From positions 24,387,303 through 24,451,302 of the forward strand of contig CM041534.1 in the NCBI GenBank assembly GCA_023238725.1: 64,000 nt of DNA, written 5' to 3'. Source of the stretch: Scortum barcoo. Its lineage: Eukaryota; Chordata; Actinopteri; Centrarchiformes; Terapontidae. The translations under genes and the position numbers were made by a program. The notes beneath the pieces are model-generated. The model had not been told where the DNA came from. It did no database searches and saw only the letters and a program-made list of their open reading frames with translations. Below are positions 35,320 through 46,805 of the stretch, piece after piece (within the stretch, counting starts at the first letter, position 1; the number at the start of each line of letters is the position of its first letter).

Positions 35320-35515
35320 CGGTATCTTTGTGTATTGCGCATCTTCATGGAAACGTACACCTGTCAATCACCTCAACCTGCGGGAAAGTCCAAACCAGTT
35401 CCTGTTAAGATGCCGTAAGTTTTAATCACTATCTCTTCCAGTTATTATCCAGGAACTCAGGGTCAATCAGGTATGCTGTATATATATAGAGTATGTGTGG
35501 TACACATATAAAAGC
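35320..35515 (+). promoter_or_regulatory. ctrl copy 2 promoter with TATA box and PTF1-like site
   Basis: ATATAAAAG at about 35,507-35,515 precedes the start codon by about 45 bp. CACCTG at 35,358-35,363 and GGGAAA at 35,382-35,387 have the same spacing as in copy 1. Compared with copy 1, a few bases before the start site (CTACACCTGAGG) are missing. Confidence 0.6.
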
Positions 35516-35560
35516 CAGCGTTTGCCACACAGGGACGTGAATCACGACTGAGACACAGCC

Positions 35561-38212
35561 ATGTTCTTGCTTGTCAGTTGTTTTGCCCTCGTGGCCTCTG
35601 CCCTCGGTGAGTGACTGGCAGCTTGATTTACATTATTTGATTTACTATATCTTTCTGTGTGGTAGCAATTGTGAGCTTCATTTGTGATGTTTGTCTGCCT
35701 GTAAATCAAATGTCGATTGTAAAAATTTTGAGATAAGAGGGTAATGTTTTGATTGTGTGCTTGGACCTCAGGGTGTGGAGTGCCTGCTATCAAGCCCCAA
35801 GTGAACGGATACAACAAGATTGTAAATGGACAAAATGCTGTGTCTGGGTCTTGGCCCTGGCAGGTTTCTCTCCAGGTAGCCTAAATACTGCCCCTTTGTT
35901 ATAATCCCAACCGCTTATGTAATTGTGATGAAGAAGAGATTGTAAATATGCATCATCTCCTTTCCAGGATGAAACAGGATTCCACTTCTGTGGAGGATCC
36001 CTGATCAGCCCGTACTGGGTTGTCACCGCTGCTCATTGCCGTGTTTCGTAAGCAATTTTGGTCAAATCTGATATACACATGAGAAAATTCCCAACATTTT
36101 CATCTCTGTAATCACTTCCCTGTCTGTTTTTACTCTTTTCAGTCCTAGAAACCACCGTGTTGTCCTGGGAGCATACGATCGTCAGTCCAACAGTGAGCCA
36201 ATTCAGGTCAAGTCTATTGCCAAGGTAAGCAAGACCATAACATATATTTTCCTTTCTTTACAGAAATGTAATCTTTTTTACTTGAAGTAGTCATCCAGGC
36301 ATTATATTTGCTCATAAGAATGCATATGATTACTTCAACACACATTCGGATTCAGATTTCCTTTATTAGTCCCTCAGCCCTGTGAATTTCTCTGCTGTGG
36401 GACTAATAAAGAAAATCTGAATCTGAATCTGAAGCTCATGATGGCTGTTTTTGAATCAGTTAATTAACTGATGGCAGGTCAGACCACATTCTTTAAGAAT
36501 AATGATATAAAATGGTACTATACTACTATACTCATTATTTATGCTCATATCTCCATCCAGGCCATCACTCACCCATACTACAACACCGTGAACATCAACA
36601 ATGACATCACCCTTCTGAAGCTGTCGTCCCCAGTGCAGATGACATCCCGTGTGTCTCCTGTGTGCCTGGCTTCCTCCCGCACCAGCCTTCCCTCTGGAAC
36701 CAAATGTGTCACCACTGGGTGGGGCAGGACGGGACTAACTTGTGAGTGAGCGACTGATTTCACGCACGGTATTTGCAAACAGAGATAAACACATGCGGGT
36801 CTGAGCAGTTCTAACGCAAAGGGACTGCTGAATAGCTCCATACCTCCCTAGGAAGGATATAAAAAAAGAAGTATTTGTGCAGCTAGCCTCATCTCCATTT
36901 TTTTCACCATTTTCAGCAACCCCTCGCTACCTCCAGCAGACTGTCCTGCCTCTGCTCAGCCCCGATCAGTGCAAGCGGTACTGGGGCGTCAAAATCACTG
37001 ATGCCATGATCTGTGCTGGTGCTTCAGGAGCGTCCTCCTGTCCGGTAATCACTTCTTTAAAATCTGAAACACAGTCGGAAATACACATTTGTCAGAAAAA
37101 TGAGTTACTCTTCAGAGCAACAATCAAATGTGAGACAGATAAATGAACCTGTTCTTAATCATGAACTAATGATTTAATTTCGTACATTTGCTAATGACAA
37201 ATTATATGTTTATATCTGAGCTGTAGTTGATGATTAACAAACCATTTAAGATCAGATAATCTTTTACTGATCCCACAGTGGGAAAATTTCACTGTTACAG
37301 CAGCTCAGAAACAACAATTAAATATAGAGATAGAGATTAAATAACAGAGACAATATAAACACAAAAACAATATGTACAATAAATAGTAGTAATAATAAGA
37401 AGAAACAGTATTTACATACACAGCCTCACCCAGTTAGATGTGCATACATTTACATAAATGTGTAAATTATAATTTGTTGATAACTTTGTTGATGGTTGGT
37501 TGTTGATGATTAATGACTGCTAAACTGTTAGAGGTGAATGTTCAATGTTTTGTAAATGAATAACTACTTAAATTTTTAATTTTCAAATACTATACACGTA
37601 ATATCCTAACTGATAGCGAATAGTTCAATATTAAACCATTTCCAGACTTTGCAAACAAGCTACTAGTAATACCCCTGTTACTTTACTACTTAATTAGCTT
37701 AAAATGACTTGATTGTGGAAGTGTTACCAATAAGGGATCGTCTTATTCAAACATATTCTGGCCTCATGTCTGTTTTCCTGTTACTCACTGTGAGCCAGCC
37801 CACACCCCGCAATATACACAGAACACAAGGTCCACTGATTCAAGTATTAATTCCATCAAATGAAACCTTGCATGCTCTTAAGAGTTATTAAAAAACATGT
37901 TTCTCATTTCAGGGTGACTCTGGTGGCCCTCTGGTCTGTGAGAGCGGTGGAGTGTGGTCCCTTGTGGGTATCGTGTCCTGGGGCACGTCTAACTGCAACG
38001 TGTACACCCCTGCTGTGTACGCCCGTGTGTCCTACTCCTGCGCAGCTGGATCGACCAGACCGTTGCTTCCAACTAACGTGCAAACACACATGCAATGTAA
38101 AATACACGTGTGTTTATATGTTTTCCTGAACTTCATCATCCTGCTCCTCGTTGTGACCAGTGATTGTGGTCAGCAATATAAAGCATTAGCTGTCACAAGT
38201 ATGTTATATTAA
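35561..38212 (+). CDS. Chymotrypsin-like protease copy 2, C-terminus frameshifted
   Basis: Exons 35,561-35,606, 35,772-35,875, 35,968-36,047, 36,143-36,224, 36,561-36,741 and 36,917-37,044 match copy 1 almost base for base, so signal peptide, activation site, His and Asp are identical. In exon 6 GVSSCQ became GASSCP: Val to Ala, and the Gln before GDSGGP to Pro, which also changes the donor context from CAG|GT to CCG|GT. Exon 7 (37,913-38,212) keeps GDSGGP. After RVSY, however, it has two extra bases (TACTCCTGC against TACCTGC), which replace the C-terminal helix SWIDQTVASN by about 58 unrelated residues running to a stop at 38,210-38,212. Serine proteases of this fold need the C-terminal helix, so the product is probably inactive. 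An assembly error is the alternative. Confidence 0.75.
36349..36422. repeat. Hairpin-forming short MITE in ctrl copy 2 intron 4
   Basis: Same element as at 26,970-27,043, carried along by the duplication. Confidence 0.8.
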
Positions 38213-39741
38213 CTTTCAAGTTGAGCAATGGTGCATGTGAGAAATCAAGCAATAAAAATATAACTCTTAAGAATGGCAGTGTTGCTTTTTATCTCTTACT
38301 TTCATGTCAACCTGATAGCTTGGAGTGAGTATCTGTATAGTTTCAAGAACTATTTCATTGTGTTTGGAAATTTTGGGGTATGAAACTTTTTCTGCTTGTC
38401 TTAGTAAGTGTTATCAACATATAAAATGAACATGGTTTATTTCACATATTTGCAAACCCCCCTGCATGTTTACATCACATCAAGATTCAAGAATTTATTG
38501 TCATTGTACAACAATTAACATCACGCAAGTCACTGACAACTGAAATTCTTAAATCTCTTGCTCCCTACAAACAATGCTCAAAAATATTAACAGGGATAGA
38601 AACACTCAAACAAAAAATACATTAAAGAATAACAATATAAAAATAAATATTAGGTACAAGAGTACTAATAGAATAATAAATAAAACATAGATACTGTTTG
38701 GGTCAATTTGAGAGAGATTTGATCACATTGGCTTCAAATTTTAACTGTAGAATCTAAAGACTTGAGTGACGCTAAATTGTGAAGGTTTTTAGTTTTCACT
38801 GAACGGCAGGTCCCTGGGGGTGTGGCAAAGTTTGATGTTTCGCCATGAAGCAGGAAGCAGCTGCTGATGGGCTTGCGATGCTCAGAAAATCTCACTAGAA
38901 ATGTTGGTCTCAGGACTGTGTGTGATAAAATGGCTCCATAGCGCCTCCTAAAAAGATTCAAAGGAGCAGCCCCCAGTCAACGTGTCACCTACATGTTTGA
39001 ATTTCACAATTTATGAAATAGCCAGTGCCTCTGACATGTTAAAAAACCCTAATTAAACCTAATTAAATCAAATTAAACCAAATCAGACCAAATTAAACCA
39101 AATCAAATTCCAATTTAATTTATAAAACTTTATCATTTTTTTGTTTGCTTGTTTTTTGATTGGGCAGCAAAATTTTACTTTTTATTTTTTGAAATGCTAA
39201 ATGCTAATTTCATACTATTCATACTAAAGTCATACCAAATTTCTCCATTGTTTTTGTTTTTTAAACTTTTTTCTTTTTCTTTTTAATTTTTTTTTCTATT
39301 TTTCCTTTTTTCGGTCTTTTTTTTAATTTTTAGTTTATTTTGTCCGTTTTTTGCTGCATAAAAAAATGACTCAAAGAGGAAAAGGACTTTTAATTTAATT
39401 TAGATTCAAAATTAAATGAATAAAGTCTGGGATGAGCCAGGAGAGGGAGGTGACGGTCATATTTCTGCTCTGGAAGTTTCCTCAGATATCGGTCGGCTTA
39501 TACAAGTTGCTGAAAACAGAGACAGAGAGGCAGACTGAATAAAATAAAATCACTCGTCAACAAGACCCAGATCTGACACTGAATCTATAATTATTGTCAG
39601 GTTTAGACTGATGTTTTTTCTTTAGATTTTCTACCCTACTGAGTTTATTGTTCTGCACCAATATACCAAAGCAAATGTTGTGGAAACCAACTTAGCAATA
39701 AGCCTCATCCTCATCCTCTTTCTTCTTCCTCGTCGGTGTTG

Positions 39742-40195
39742 TTCACAGTTGTTCTGTTGCCAGAACGACTTTAAGATCTGCCGACAAAAAGCACCAATGA
39801 AGAAACCAGGAAGAACAAGTGCTACAGACAGTAATTTAGACTGAGACAAACACCCAGAGACTTCTTACAATCATAAAAGTATTTACTGACCAGCACCTGT
39901 ATCGAGGTTTAATCCTTCTTCACTCATATCAATCTTGATGTCGCAGGTGGACTTCCAGAACTACAGGAGGGGCCGACAAAAAAGAGAAATGAAGAAAATA
40001 GAAAGAACAAATGCTTGAGGCAGTAATATCTGGACGAAGAGAAAACACTTTTACTTTCGTGGGAGCACCAAAGAGAAGTCAAAATAGTAATAATTTACTC
40101 ACCCATTAATATTCAAAGAGTCCAAATTAGTTCCTCCTTCTCGAAATGAAATGCCTCCGTACAGAATCTTAAATGGTTCAAGTCTTTCAGAAAGA
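39742..40195 (-). pseudogene. Small minus-strand gene family, copy II (cut by Rex3)
   Basis: The last exon is at 39,776-39,742, the middle exon 39,960-39,891 (70 nt, one base shorter than in copy III), and the exon before it ends at donor 40,103. That upstream exon reads LSERLEPFKILYGGISFREG then GTNLDSLNING. The missing base in the middle exon creates a stop when the frames are joined. The 5' part, promoter and first exon are replaced by the Rex3 element starting at about 40,196. Non-functional as it stands. Confidence 0.5.
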
Positions 40196-43100
40196 CTCTT
40201 CCCATTCCCTCCCAGAAAGAGGCAGGCTAGTCAGGCTAGCCTCCACGCACAGCTTGGGCTCTGGAAACCCAGCTCCTTGAGAGGGGCTGGACCCTCCACT
40301 ACTCTGGAGTTGCCCAGGGTGAGCGGCGGCAGAGCTGGTGTGGGCTTGCTTATAGCTCCCCAGCTCAGCCGCCCATGTGTTGGAGTTCACCCCGGTGAAC
40401 GAGAGGGTTGCTTCCCTGCGCCTTCTCGGGTTGGGGATAGGTTTCTTGCTGTTGTTTGTGCCTATGGGCCGAACAGCAGTACAGAGTACCTGCCTTCTTG
40501 GAGTCCCCTGGGAGGGGTACTTGATAGTGCTCTCCGACTGGGGACTCCATTGTTCTACTGGGGGACTTCAACGCTCACGTGTGGGCAACGACAGTGATAC
40601 CTGGAGGGGCGTGATCAGGAGGAACAGCCTCCCCGATCTGAACCCGAGTGGTGTTCTGTTATTGGACTTGCTGTGCTAGTCACAGTTTGTCCATAACGAA
40701 CACCATGTTCGAAGCATAAGGGTGTCCATCAGTGCACGTGGCACCAGGACACCCTAGGCCAGAGGTCGATGATCAACTTTGTTGTTGTTTCATCTGATCT
40801 CAGCCAGATGTCTTGGACACTCGGGTTGAAGAGAGGGGCTGAGCTGTCAACTGATCACCACCTGGTGGTGAGTTGGATCCGCTGGCAGAGGAGGAAGTTG
40901 GACAGACCTGGCAGACCCAAACGTATTGTGAGGGTCTGTTGGGAACGTCTGGCCGAGCCCTCTGTCAGGGAGGTCTTCAACTCCCACCTCCGGAAGAACT
41001 TCTCACAGATTATCCGAGAGAGGCTGGGGACATTGAGTCCGAGTGGACCATGTTCTCTGCCTCCATTGTCGAAACGCAGCAGTTCGAAGGCTGTGGGCAC
41101 AAGGTCTCTGGTGCCTGTCATGGTGGCAACCCCTGAACCCAGTGGTGGACACCAGAAATAAAGGGATGCCGTCAGGCTGAAGAAGGAGTCCTATTGGACC
41201 ATGTTGGCCTGTGGGACTCCTGATGCAGGCAAAGCAAGCCGCAGCCTGGAGACAAAAACTCAGGTCTGGCAGGAGTTCGGTGAGGCCATGGAGGAGGACT
41301 CATCGGTCGGCCTCAAGAAATTCGGGCACACCAGAAGGCCTCAGAAGGGGGAAGCAGTACTCTGCCAACACTGTTAACAGTGCAGGTGGGGAGCTGTTGA
41401 CCTCAACTGGGGACATTGTCAGGACGGTGGAAGGAATACTTCGAGGATCTCCTCAATCCCACTGTTACATCCCAATGGGTGCAAAGGAGTAACAATTGAT
41501 GTTAGGTGGGCTGAAGGAAGAGTAAGAGATGATTATTGCAACAGTGATCAACGTTTATTAATAATACAACAAAAACAGGGCAATGAACGGAAAACAAGCT
41601 TGCCACAAAAAGGCAGAGGCTGCACTATAAGGACAAACAAAACTGAACAGAACTAACATCAGCTAATTCAAAAGAAAAACCACCTTCCAGATAAACTGAA
41701 GGGGCTCCCAACCACCACCCTCCTTTTTAAGGCCCAAAAGGAAGAAAACCTCACCAAACAGGTATACAAACACTTACAGCAGCACACACACGGCACGGTC
41801 GGCTGTCCAAAGGCAGAGGAGGGCCTCAAGCTTCCTCTCTGCACTTTTATTCAGGAGGGAGGAGCTGAGCAGAGTGAGTACACCTGTGCTCACTCAATCA
41901 CAGGCATCAGCAACCCTAAAGAAAGAGGGAAGGAGGGGACAACACACACTGACACAAAATGTAAACCCATACGTAACACGTAACACCCGCCAACACGCCT
42001 TCCACTGAGGAAACGGAGGCTGGGGACTCTGAGGTGGACTCGTCCATCACCCAAGCCAAAGTCACTGAGGTAGTTCGCAAGCTCTCTCTTGGTGGCAAGG
42101 CGCCGGGGGTGGATGAGATCCGCCCTGAGTACCTACCTCAAGTCTCTGGATGTTGTGGGGCTGTCTTGGCTGACACGCCTCTGCAGAATTGCATGGAGGT
42201 TGGGGACAGTGCCTCTGGAGTGGCAAACTGGGGTGGTGGTCCTTCTTTTTAAAAAGGGGGACCGGAGAGTGTGTTCCAACTACAGGGGGATCACACTTCT
42301 CAGCCTCCCCTGGGAAGGTCTATTCCAGGGTACTGGAGAGGAGAATATATGGCTGATAGTCAAACCTCAGATTCAGGAGGAACAATGAGGTTTTCGTCCC
42401 TGGTCATGGCAACACTGGACCAGCTCTATACCCTCCATAGGATGCTTGAGAGTTTATGGGGGTTTGCCCAACAAGCAGTCCACATGTGCTTTGTGGATCT
42501 GGGGAAGGCATTATACCTGTGTCCTTCGTGGTATTCTGTGGGGAGTGCTCTGCAGTGAGTATGGGGTCCGGGGGCCTTTGCTAAGGGCTGTTCTGGTCTC
42601 TGTACGACGACCGGAGCAAGAGCTTGGTTCGCATTGCCGGCAGTAAGTCAGACCTGTTCCCAGTTCATGCCAGGGGCCGGAGGGAGTCCGGTTTGGGAAC
42701 CACAGGATTTCATCTCTGCTTTTTGCAGATGATGTTGTCCTGTTGGCTTCATCAAGCCAGGACCTTCAGCATGTACTGGAGCCGAGTGTGAAGCGGCTGG
42801 GATGAGAATCAGCACCTCCAAACTCCGAGGCCATGGTTCATGGAGAGGTCCTGCCTCAAGTGGAGGAGTTCAAGTATCTCGGGGTCTTGTTCACATGAGT
42901 GAGGGAAAGATGGAGCGTGAGATTGACAGGCGGATTGGATTGCAGCGTCCTGCAGTTATGCGGTCGGTGTACCGGACCGTCGATGGTGAAGAAGGAGCTG
43001 AGTCGAAAGGCGAAGCTTTCCTATCCGATTTCCACACCCACGCTCCCACCCTCACCTATGACAAGTGGCCGAAATGAGTTTCCTCCGCAGGGTGGCTGGG

Positions 43101-43350
43101 CGCTCCCTTAGAGAGAGGGTGAGAAGCTCGGTCACTCGGGAGGAGCTCGGAGTAGAGCCGCTGCTCCTTCACATCGAGAGGAGTCAGCTGAGGTGGCTTG
43201 GGCATCTGTTTCGGATGCCCCCTGGACGCCTCCCTAGGGAGGTGTTCCAGGCATGTCCCACCGGGAGGAGGCCCCGGGGAAGACCCAGGACACGTTAGAG
43301 AGACTATGTCCACGACCCGGTCCCGGACCGGATGAAGATGGATGGAAAAA
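40196..43350 (+). mobile_element. Rex3 (RTE-clade LINE), long but decayed copy
   Basis: In broken frames it encodes the endonuclease region (GVGLLIAPQLS; CAYGPNSSTEY; DTWRGVI), the linker (KRGAELSTDHHLVVSWIRWQ) and the reverse transcriptase region (SLGGKAPGVDEIRPEYL; LFKKGDRRVCSNYRGITLLS), then the C-terminal part also seen at 3,664-4,263. Ends: 5' truncated within the minus-strand unit, 3' tail GGATGAAGATGGATGG at about 43,330. There are many frameshifts, and about 100 bp are missing near the 3' end compared with the other copy. An LTR is inserted at 41,463-41,985. Confidence 0.88.
41463..41985 (-). mobile_element. Antisense solo LTR nested in Rex3
   Basis: It interrupts Rex3 sequence, which resumes at CAACACGCCTTCCACTGAGG. 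Ends are TGTTAC and GTAACA (TG...CA rule). On the minus strand there is TTAAAAAGG (TATA-like) in the middle and AATAAACGTTGATCAC near the end, the expected order for an LTR. The 5-bp flanks CCCAC (41,458-41,462) and CCCGC (41,986-41,990) differ by one base and fit an aged target duplication. Confidence 0.65.
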
Positions 43351-43379
43351 CACACCTACGTCCGGATTATAAATTTACA

Positions 43380-43560
43380 TTTTTTTCTGAAAGCTAAGGG
43401 TGTGTGTGTGTGTGTGAAAATGCGTGTGTGTGAGTGACTTCCAGTAAAGACTATCTGTTCAGTGAAATCGTACTCAGACCAGTTCAACCAGATCCAGTTT
43501 TACATTGGTGCAATCAAACAGAAAAGATTTCATTGTGTTTGGTAATGCAAAGAGATAAAA
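43380..43560. repeat. Third copy of the ctrl upstream flank, ctrl missing
   Basis: CTGAAAGCTAAGGGTGTGTG and the following ~170 bp match 24,680-24,860 and 33,680-33,860. No ctrl exon follows. After about 1.1 kb of other sequence the small minus-strand unit begins. This looks like a third duplication unit that lost its protease gene. Confidence 0.75.
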
Positions 43561-44680
43561 AAACAGTTGGAGATTAGATAAACAGATCTTATTGTTTTTC
43601 TGTTGGGCTTATATCCAGAGAAACATAATTATATTAAAAAATGAACAATTACAGACCTCAGCTTGCTTTGTGGTCAAACACTTCACAGTACTGTGATGGA
43701 GAGATGGTGGATAAAACAGATGTTTTCAAGTTTAACTTTGGAAAGGACAACAGATATAAACATCATATTGTGGAGAATATTTGGAGTTGTTTCATCAGTG
43801 TTACGCTCTGACAGGCTGGATTTTAATGGTGTTAAAATTTAAATATATATACTGAGGAGAAAAGCCCTTAAGCCTCTCTGTGAATGAGTCTCTGATCAAA
43901 CTTAAAATAAAACTGTAGTTTGGGGCCCTGAAAACCGTGAAAATGTCCTTCCAAAGTAAAACCAGTTTGTTGTTTGATGGGTCAGATTTTTCTTTGTTTT
44001 TATCTCTGAGCTCTGCTCACTGGTTTATAGCTGGTGGAGCTCAGTTGGAAAAATGCCTCATCACATGGTCCACATGACAAACTGGATTTAGCAACATGTG
44101 ATTACGACAGCCAAACACTTCAGGAAGTATGATTTATTGTATTGTATTGAATTTATTGTAGCTCGAGTCTGGCTGCCCACTGTAAACCGAAACTAACTGA
44201 TTCCAGTCAAGCAGTAATAACTAAACTGACTTATAGGAGAGGTGCAGTAATAACAGTCAGTCCTCTTTTCTCTGTTTGGCCACTTTTTCATCTACATCAC
44301 ACTTTATATTCTGTCTTGCATTTCACTGGAGAAATAATCAGTCTGATCCTGGAAATCTCCTGCAGATAATTGAGATTTCTTAAATTTCTCTTGAGTGTAA
44401 ATTTTTTTTTTTTTAGTAAGTAATTACATATTATATTATTTATAGAGATTGATTGTCAGTTTAGTCCCATTTACTTCTGCTGTGCTGTGAGGAGTTTTAA
44501 AAAAAGTAAACTCTTATGGAGAAATGTGAGGTAGTAATGATAAAATACTGTAACTGTAGATAATTATTTTTATCTGAGCTGATGAAAATAATTCCACAAA
44601 GACTCACAACCTCAATCAAGAATGCAATGACATGATAAGATAAACATCCCAACGACACAAAGACACAGACCTGGAGAGTA
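43561..44680. other. Spacer, no feature recognised
   Basis: AT-rich with no coding signal and no match seen to the duplicated units. Its end (about 44,690-44,810) is the AAATTAAACC-type short tandem repeat that also occurs at 24,880, 25,885, 29,515, 34,310 and 39,050. Confidence 0.45.
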
Positions 44681-45171
44681 TTTTTCATTTTACTTTATTA
44701 AAAAACCCTAATTAAACCTAATCAAATTAAATTAAACCAAATCAGATCAAATTAAAACAAATCAGACCAAATTAGACCAAATTGAACCTAATCAAATTCC
44801 AAATCAATGTATAAATTATCTGAAAATGTAATCACAAAAAACAATGCATAAATGGGATGATCCAGGAGAGGGAGGTGACGATCATATTTCTGCTCTGGAA
44901 GTTTCCTCAGATATCGGTCGGCTTATACAAGTTGCTGAAAACAGAGACAGAGAGGCAGACTGAATAAAATAAAATCACTCGTCAACAAGACCCAGATCTG
45001 ACACTGAATCTATAATTATTGTCAGGTTTAGACTGATGTTTTTTCTTTAGATTTTCTACCCACTGAGTTTATTGTTCTGCACCAATATACCAAAGCAAAT
45101 GTTGTGGAAACCAACTTAGCAATAAGCCTCATCCTCATCCTCTTTCTTCTTCCTCGTCGGTGTTGTTCACG

Positions 45172-45822
45172 TTATTCTGTTGCCAGAACGACTTTAAGAT
45201 CTGCCGACAAAAAGCACCAAGTGAAGAAATCAGGAAGAACAAGTGCTACAGACAGTAATTCAGACTGAGACAAACACAGAGACTTCTTACAATCATAAAA
45301 GTATTTACTGACCAGCACCTGTATCGAGGTTTAATCCTTCTTCACTCATATCAATCTTGATGTCGGCAGGTGGACTTCCAGAACTACAGGAGGGGCCGAC
45401 AAAAAAGAGAAATGAAGAAAATAGAAAGAACAAATGCTCGAGGCAGTAATATCTGGACGAAGAGAAAACACTTTTACTTTTCTGGGAGCACCAAAGAGAA
45501 GTCAAAATAGTAAAAGTATTTACTCACCCAATAATATTCGAAGAGTCCAAATTAGTTCCTCCTTCTCCAGTTTTCTTGATGATGATGTGGATGCTGTTTC
45601 AGTGTGTTAAAGAAGTGGCAAAATGACTTCATTCAGAGTCTTAAATTGTAGTATTTCATAAAAACTCTTCCCATTGACGAGAATGCACTTCAGAAAAACA
45701 CCGAGACACGGCAAGAAATTACAGTGTCCCAGAAAATAAACAATCACGGAGACAAAAAGTATTAAGATTGCCACGAAATCGAATGAAATCCTGTAACATT
45801 TGTTAAAAATGTTTATTTCCAT
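45172..45822 (-). CDS. Small membrane protein candidate, copy III (best preserved)
   Basis: Family not recognised. On the minus strand: TATATAAA at 45,933-45,926; ATG at 45,822 opening a frame with a strong hydrophobic segment (FVAILILFVSVIVYFLG) and a short loop; an exon 45,593-45,528 (CAG acceptor, GTGAGT donor); an exon 45,383-45,313; and a last exon 45,200-45,172 with TAA. The last three exons join in one frame: TGEGGTNLDSSNIIG, SGSPPADIKIDMSEEG, then LNLDTGADLKVVLATE. How the first exon joins is not resolved, as its ATG frame runs into a stop at 45,607 before that acceptor. Homologous units at 30,196 and 39,742 are broken and a fragment is at 48,335. The product would be a short membrane-anchored protein with an acidic tail, or possibly nothing; expression data are needed. 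Confidence 0.4.
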
Positions 45823-45925
45823 GTAAGGTTAATGAATCAAAAATGTTTCTTTTTTTTTTTTTTACTTTTTTTTTTTTTTTTTTTTCAGTATTTTTTTTTT
45901 TTTTCGTATGTATGGAGTGAGCAGG

Positions 45926-45933
45926 TTTATATA
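45926..45933 (-). promoter_or_regulatory. TATA box of the small minus-strand unit, copy III
   Basis: TATATAAA on the minus strand within CAGGTATATAAACCTGCTCA, about 105 bp before the candidate ATG. Copy I has the matching CAGGTATAAAACCTGCTCA at about 30,797-30,811. The flanks CAGGT and ACCTG are conserved in both. Confidence 0.55.
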
Positions 45934-46261
45934 CCTGCAGAAGACACACCCCCTCCTCCTCAGAGGAAAGAGGTGTGTCATAAACAAAGAGAGCTGCACC
46001 ACCCTGAAACCTGTTGCTCCTGTCTGGTGGACAAAATGTACTTTGTGACACAAAGTGAACAGATGATGTGAAACCGAAAGGTAAACTGTAATCTGAGTGC
46101 TGATGAAGATGATCTTCATCTTCATCTTCATGTGATGACGATGGTATTCTGAGAATCCAGCATGAGCAGTTTGGAAGTGAGATTTTTAGTTAACTGGAAG
46201 ATCAGACGTTTAACTTTCTCCAACGTATCTTCTCTTCTCAGGTAGAGAATTTATTTTAGAG

Positions 46262-46805
46262 GCATCGTACAATAAATGCGAGGAATCTTCCATCATCCCA
46301 TCCATTTGGTGCAGTTCAGCCTGATGTTGGCACTATAACAATAAACTTTACGCTTTGGCCTGTAACTTTTGAAAAAATCTCTGAAACAAGATTTTTTCAC
46401 ACTTTCTTCAGATTTTTTTAATTTTATCTAGATGTGTTTGTTGAGCAGTCATCAGAACATCTCTACGTGAAATGTCAAATCTCCAGAACGCTTTGTGTAA
46501 ATGTGACCTCTGAGTGAAGAATGAGGTCTCATTTGGCCAATAGGTGGTGCAGTAACAGGATCATTTATCTATAAAGAAAGGGATTTTGGTCTACTGTATA
46601 TAAATATATGTGTATATATCTTTAAAATACTGATATCACACAGCAGCACGTCCGGGCCCAAACAATGGGTGTGTTGTGGTTTTGACTTGTTGACTTGTTC
46701 TCGTTCACAGGTGTGGCTGCGGTTGGCCGTAACATCTCAGAAATATGTTGCGTGTGGACCATGAATATATGAATGCAGAACACAAACATCACGCCTGTTC
46801 TCGCC
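46262..46805. repeat. Duplicated flank (matches 30,827-31,378)
   Basis: Near-identical to the upstream flank of copy I of the small minus-strand unit, including CACAGCAGCACGTC and CCCAAACAATGGGTGTGTTG. Confidence 0.85.

Larger units (their letters stand above)
33013..40195. repeat. Segmental duplication, copy B
   Basis: Counterpart of 24,018-30,600. It begins with the block at 24,018 (GAGCTGGAAATGAACAAAAC) and ends where Rex3 interrupts the small minus-strand unit at about 40,196. Its own additions are the SINE-like element at 34,690, a piece at 35,036-35,150 matching 31,437-31,560, and a second copy at 35,150-35,305 of its own 33,290-33,440. Confidence 0.9.

Noticed and set aside
45832..46131. 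Open frames rich in Phe or Lys
   Set aside because: Produced by poly-T/poly-A runs next to the TATA box of the small minus-strand unit.
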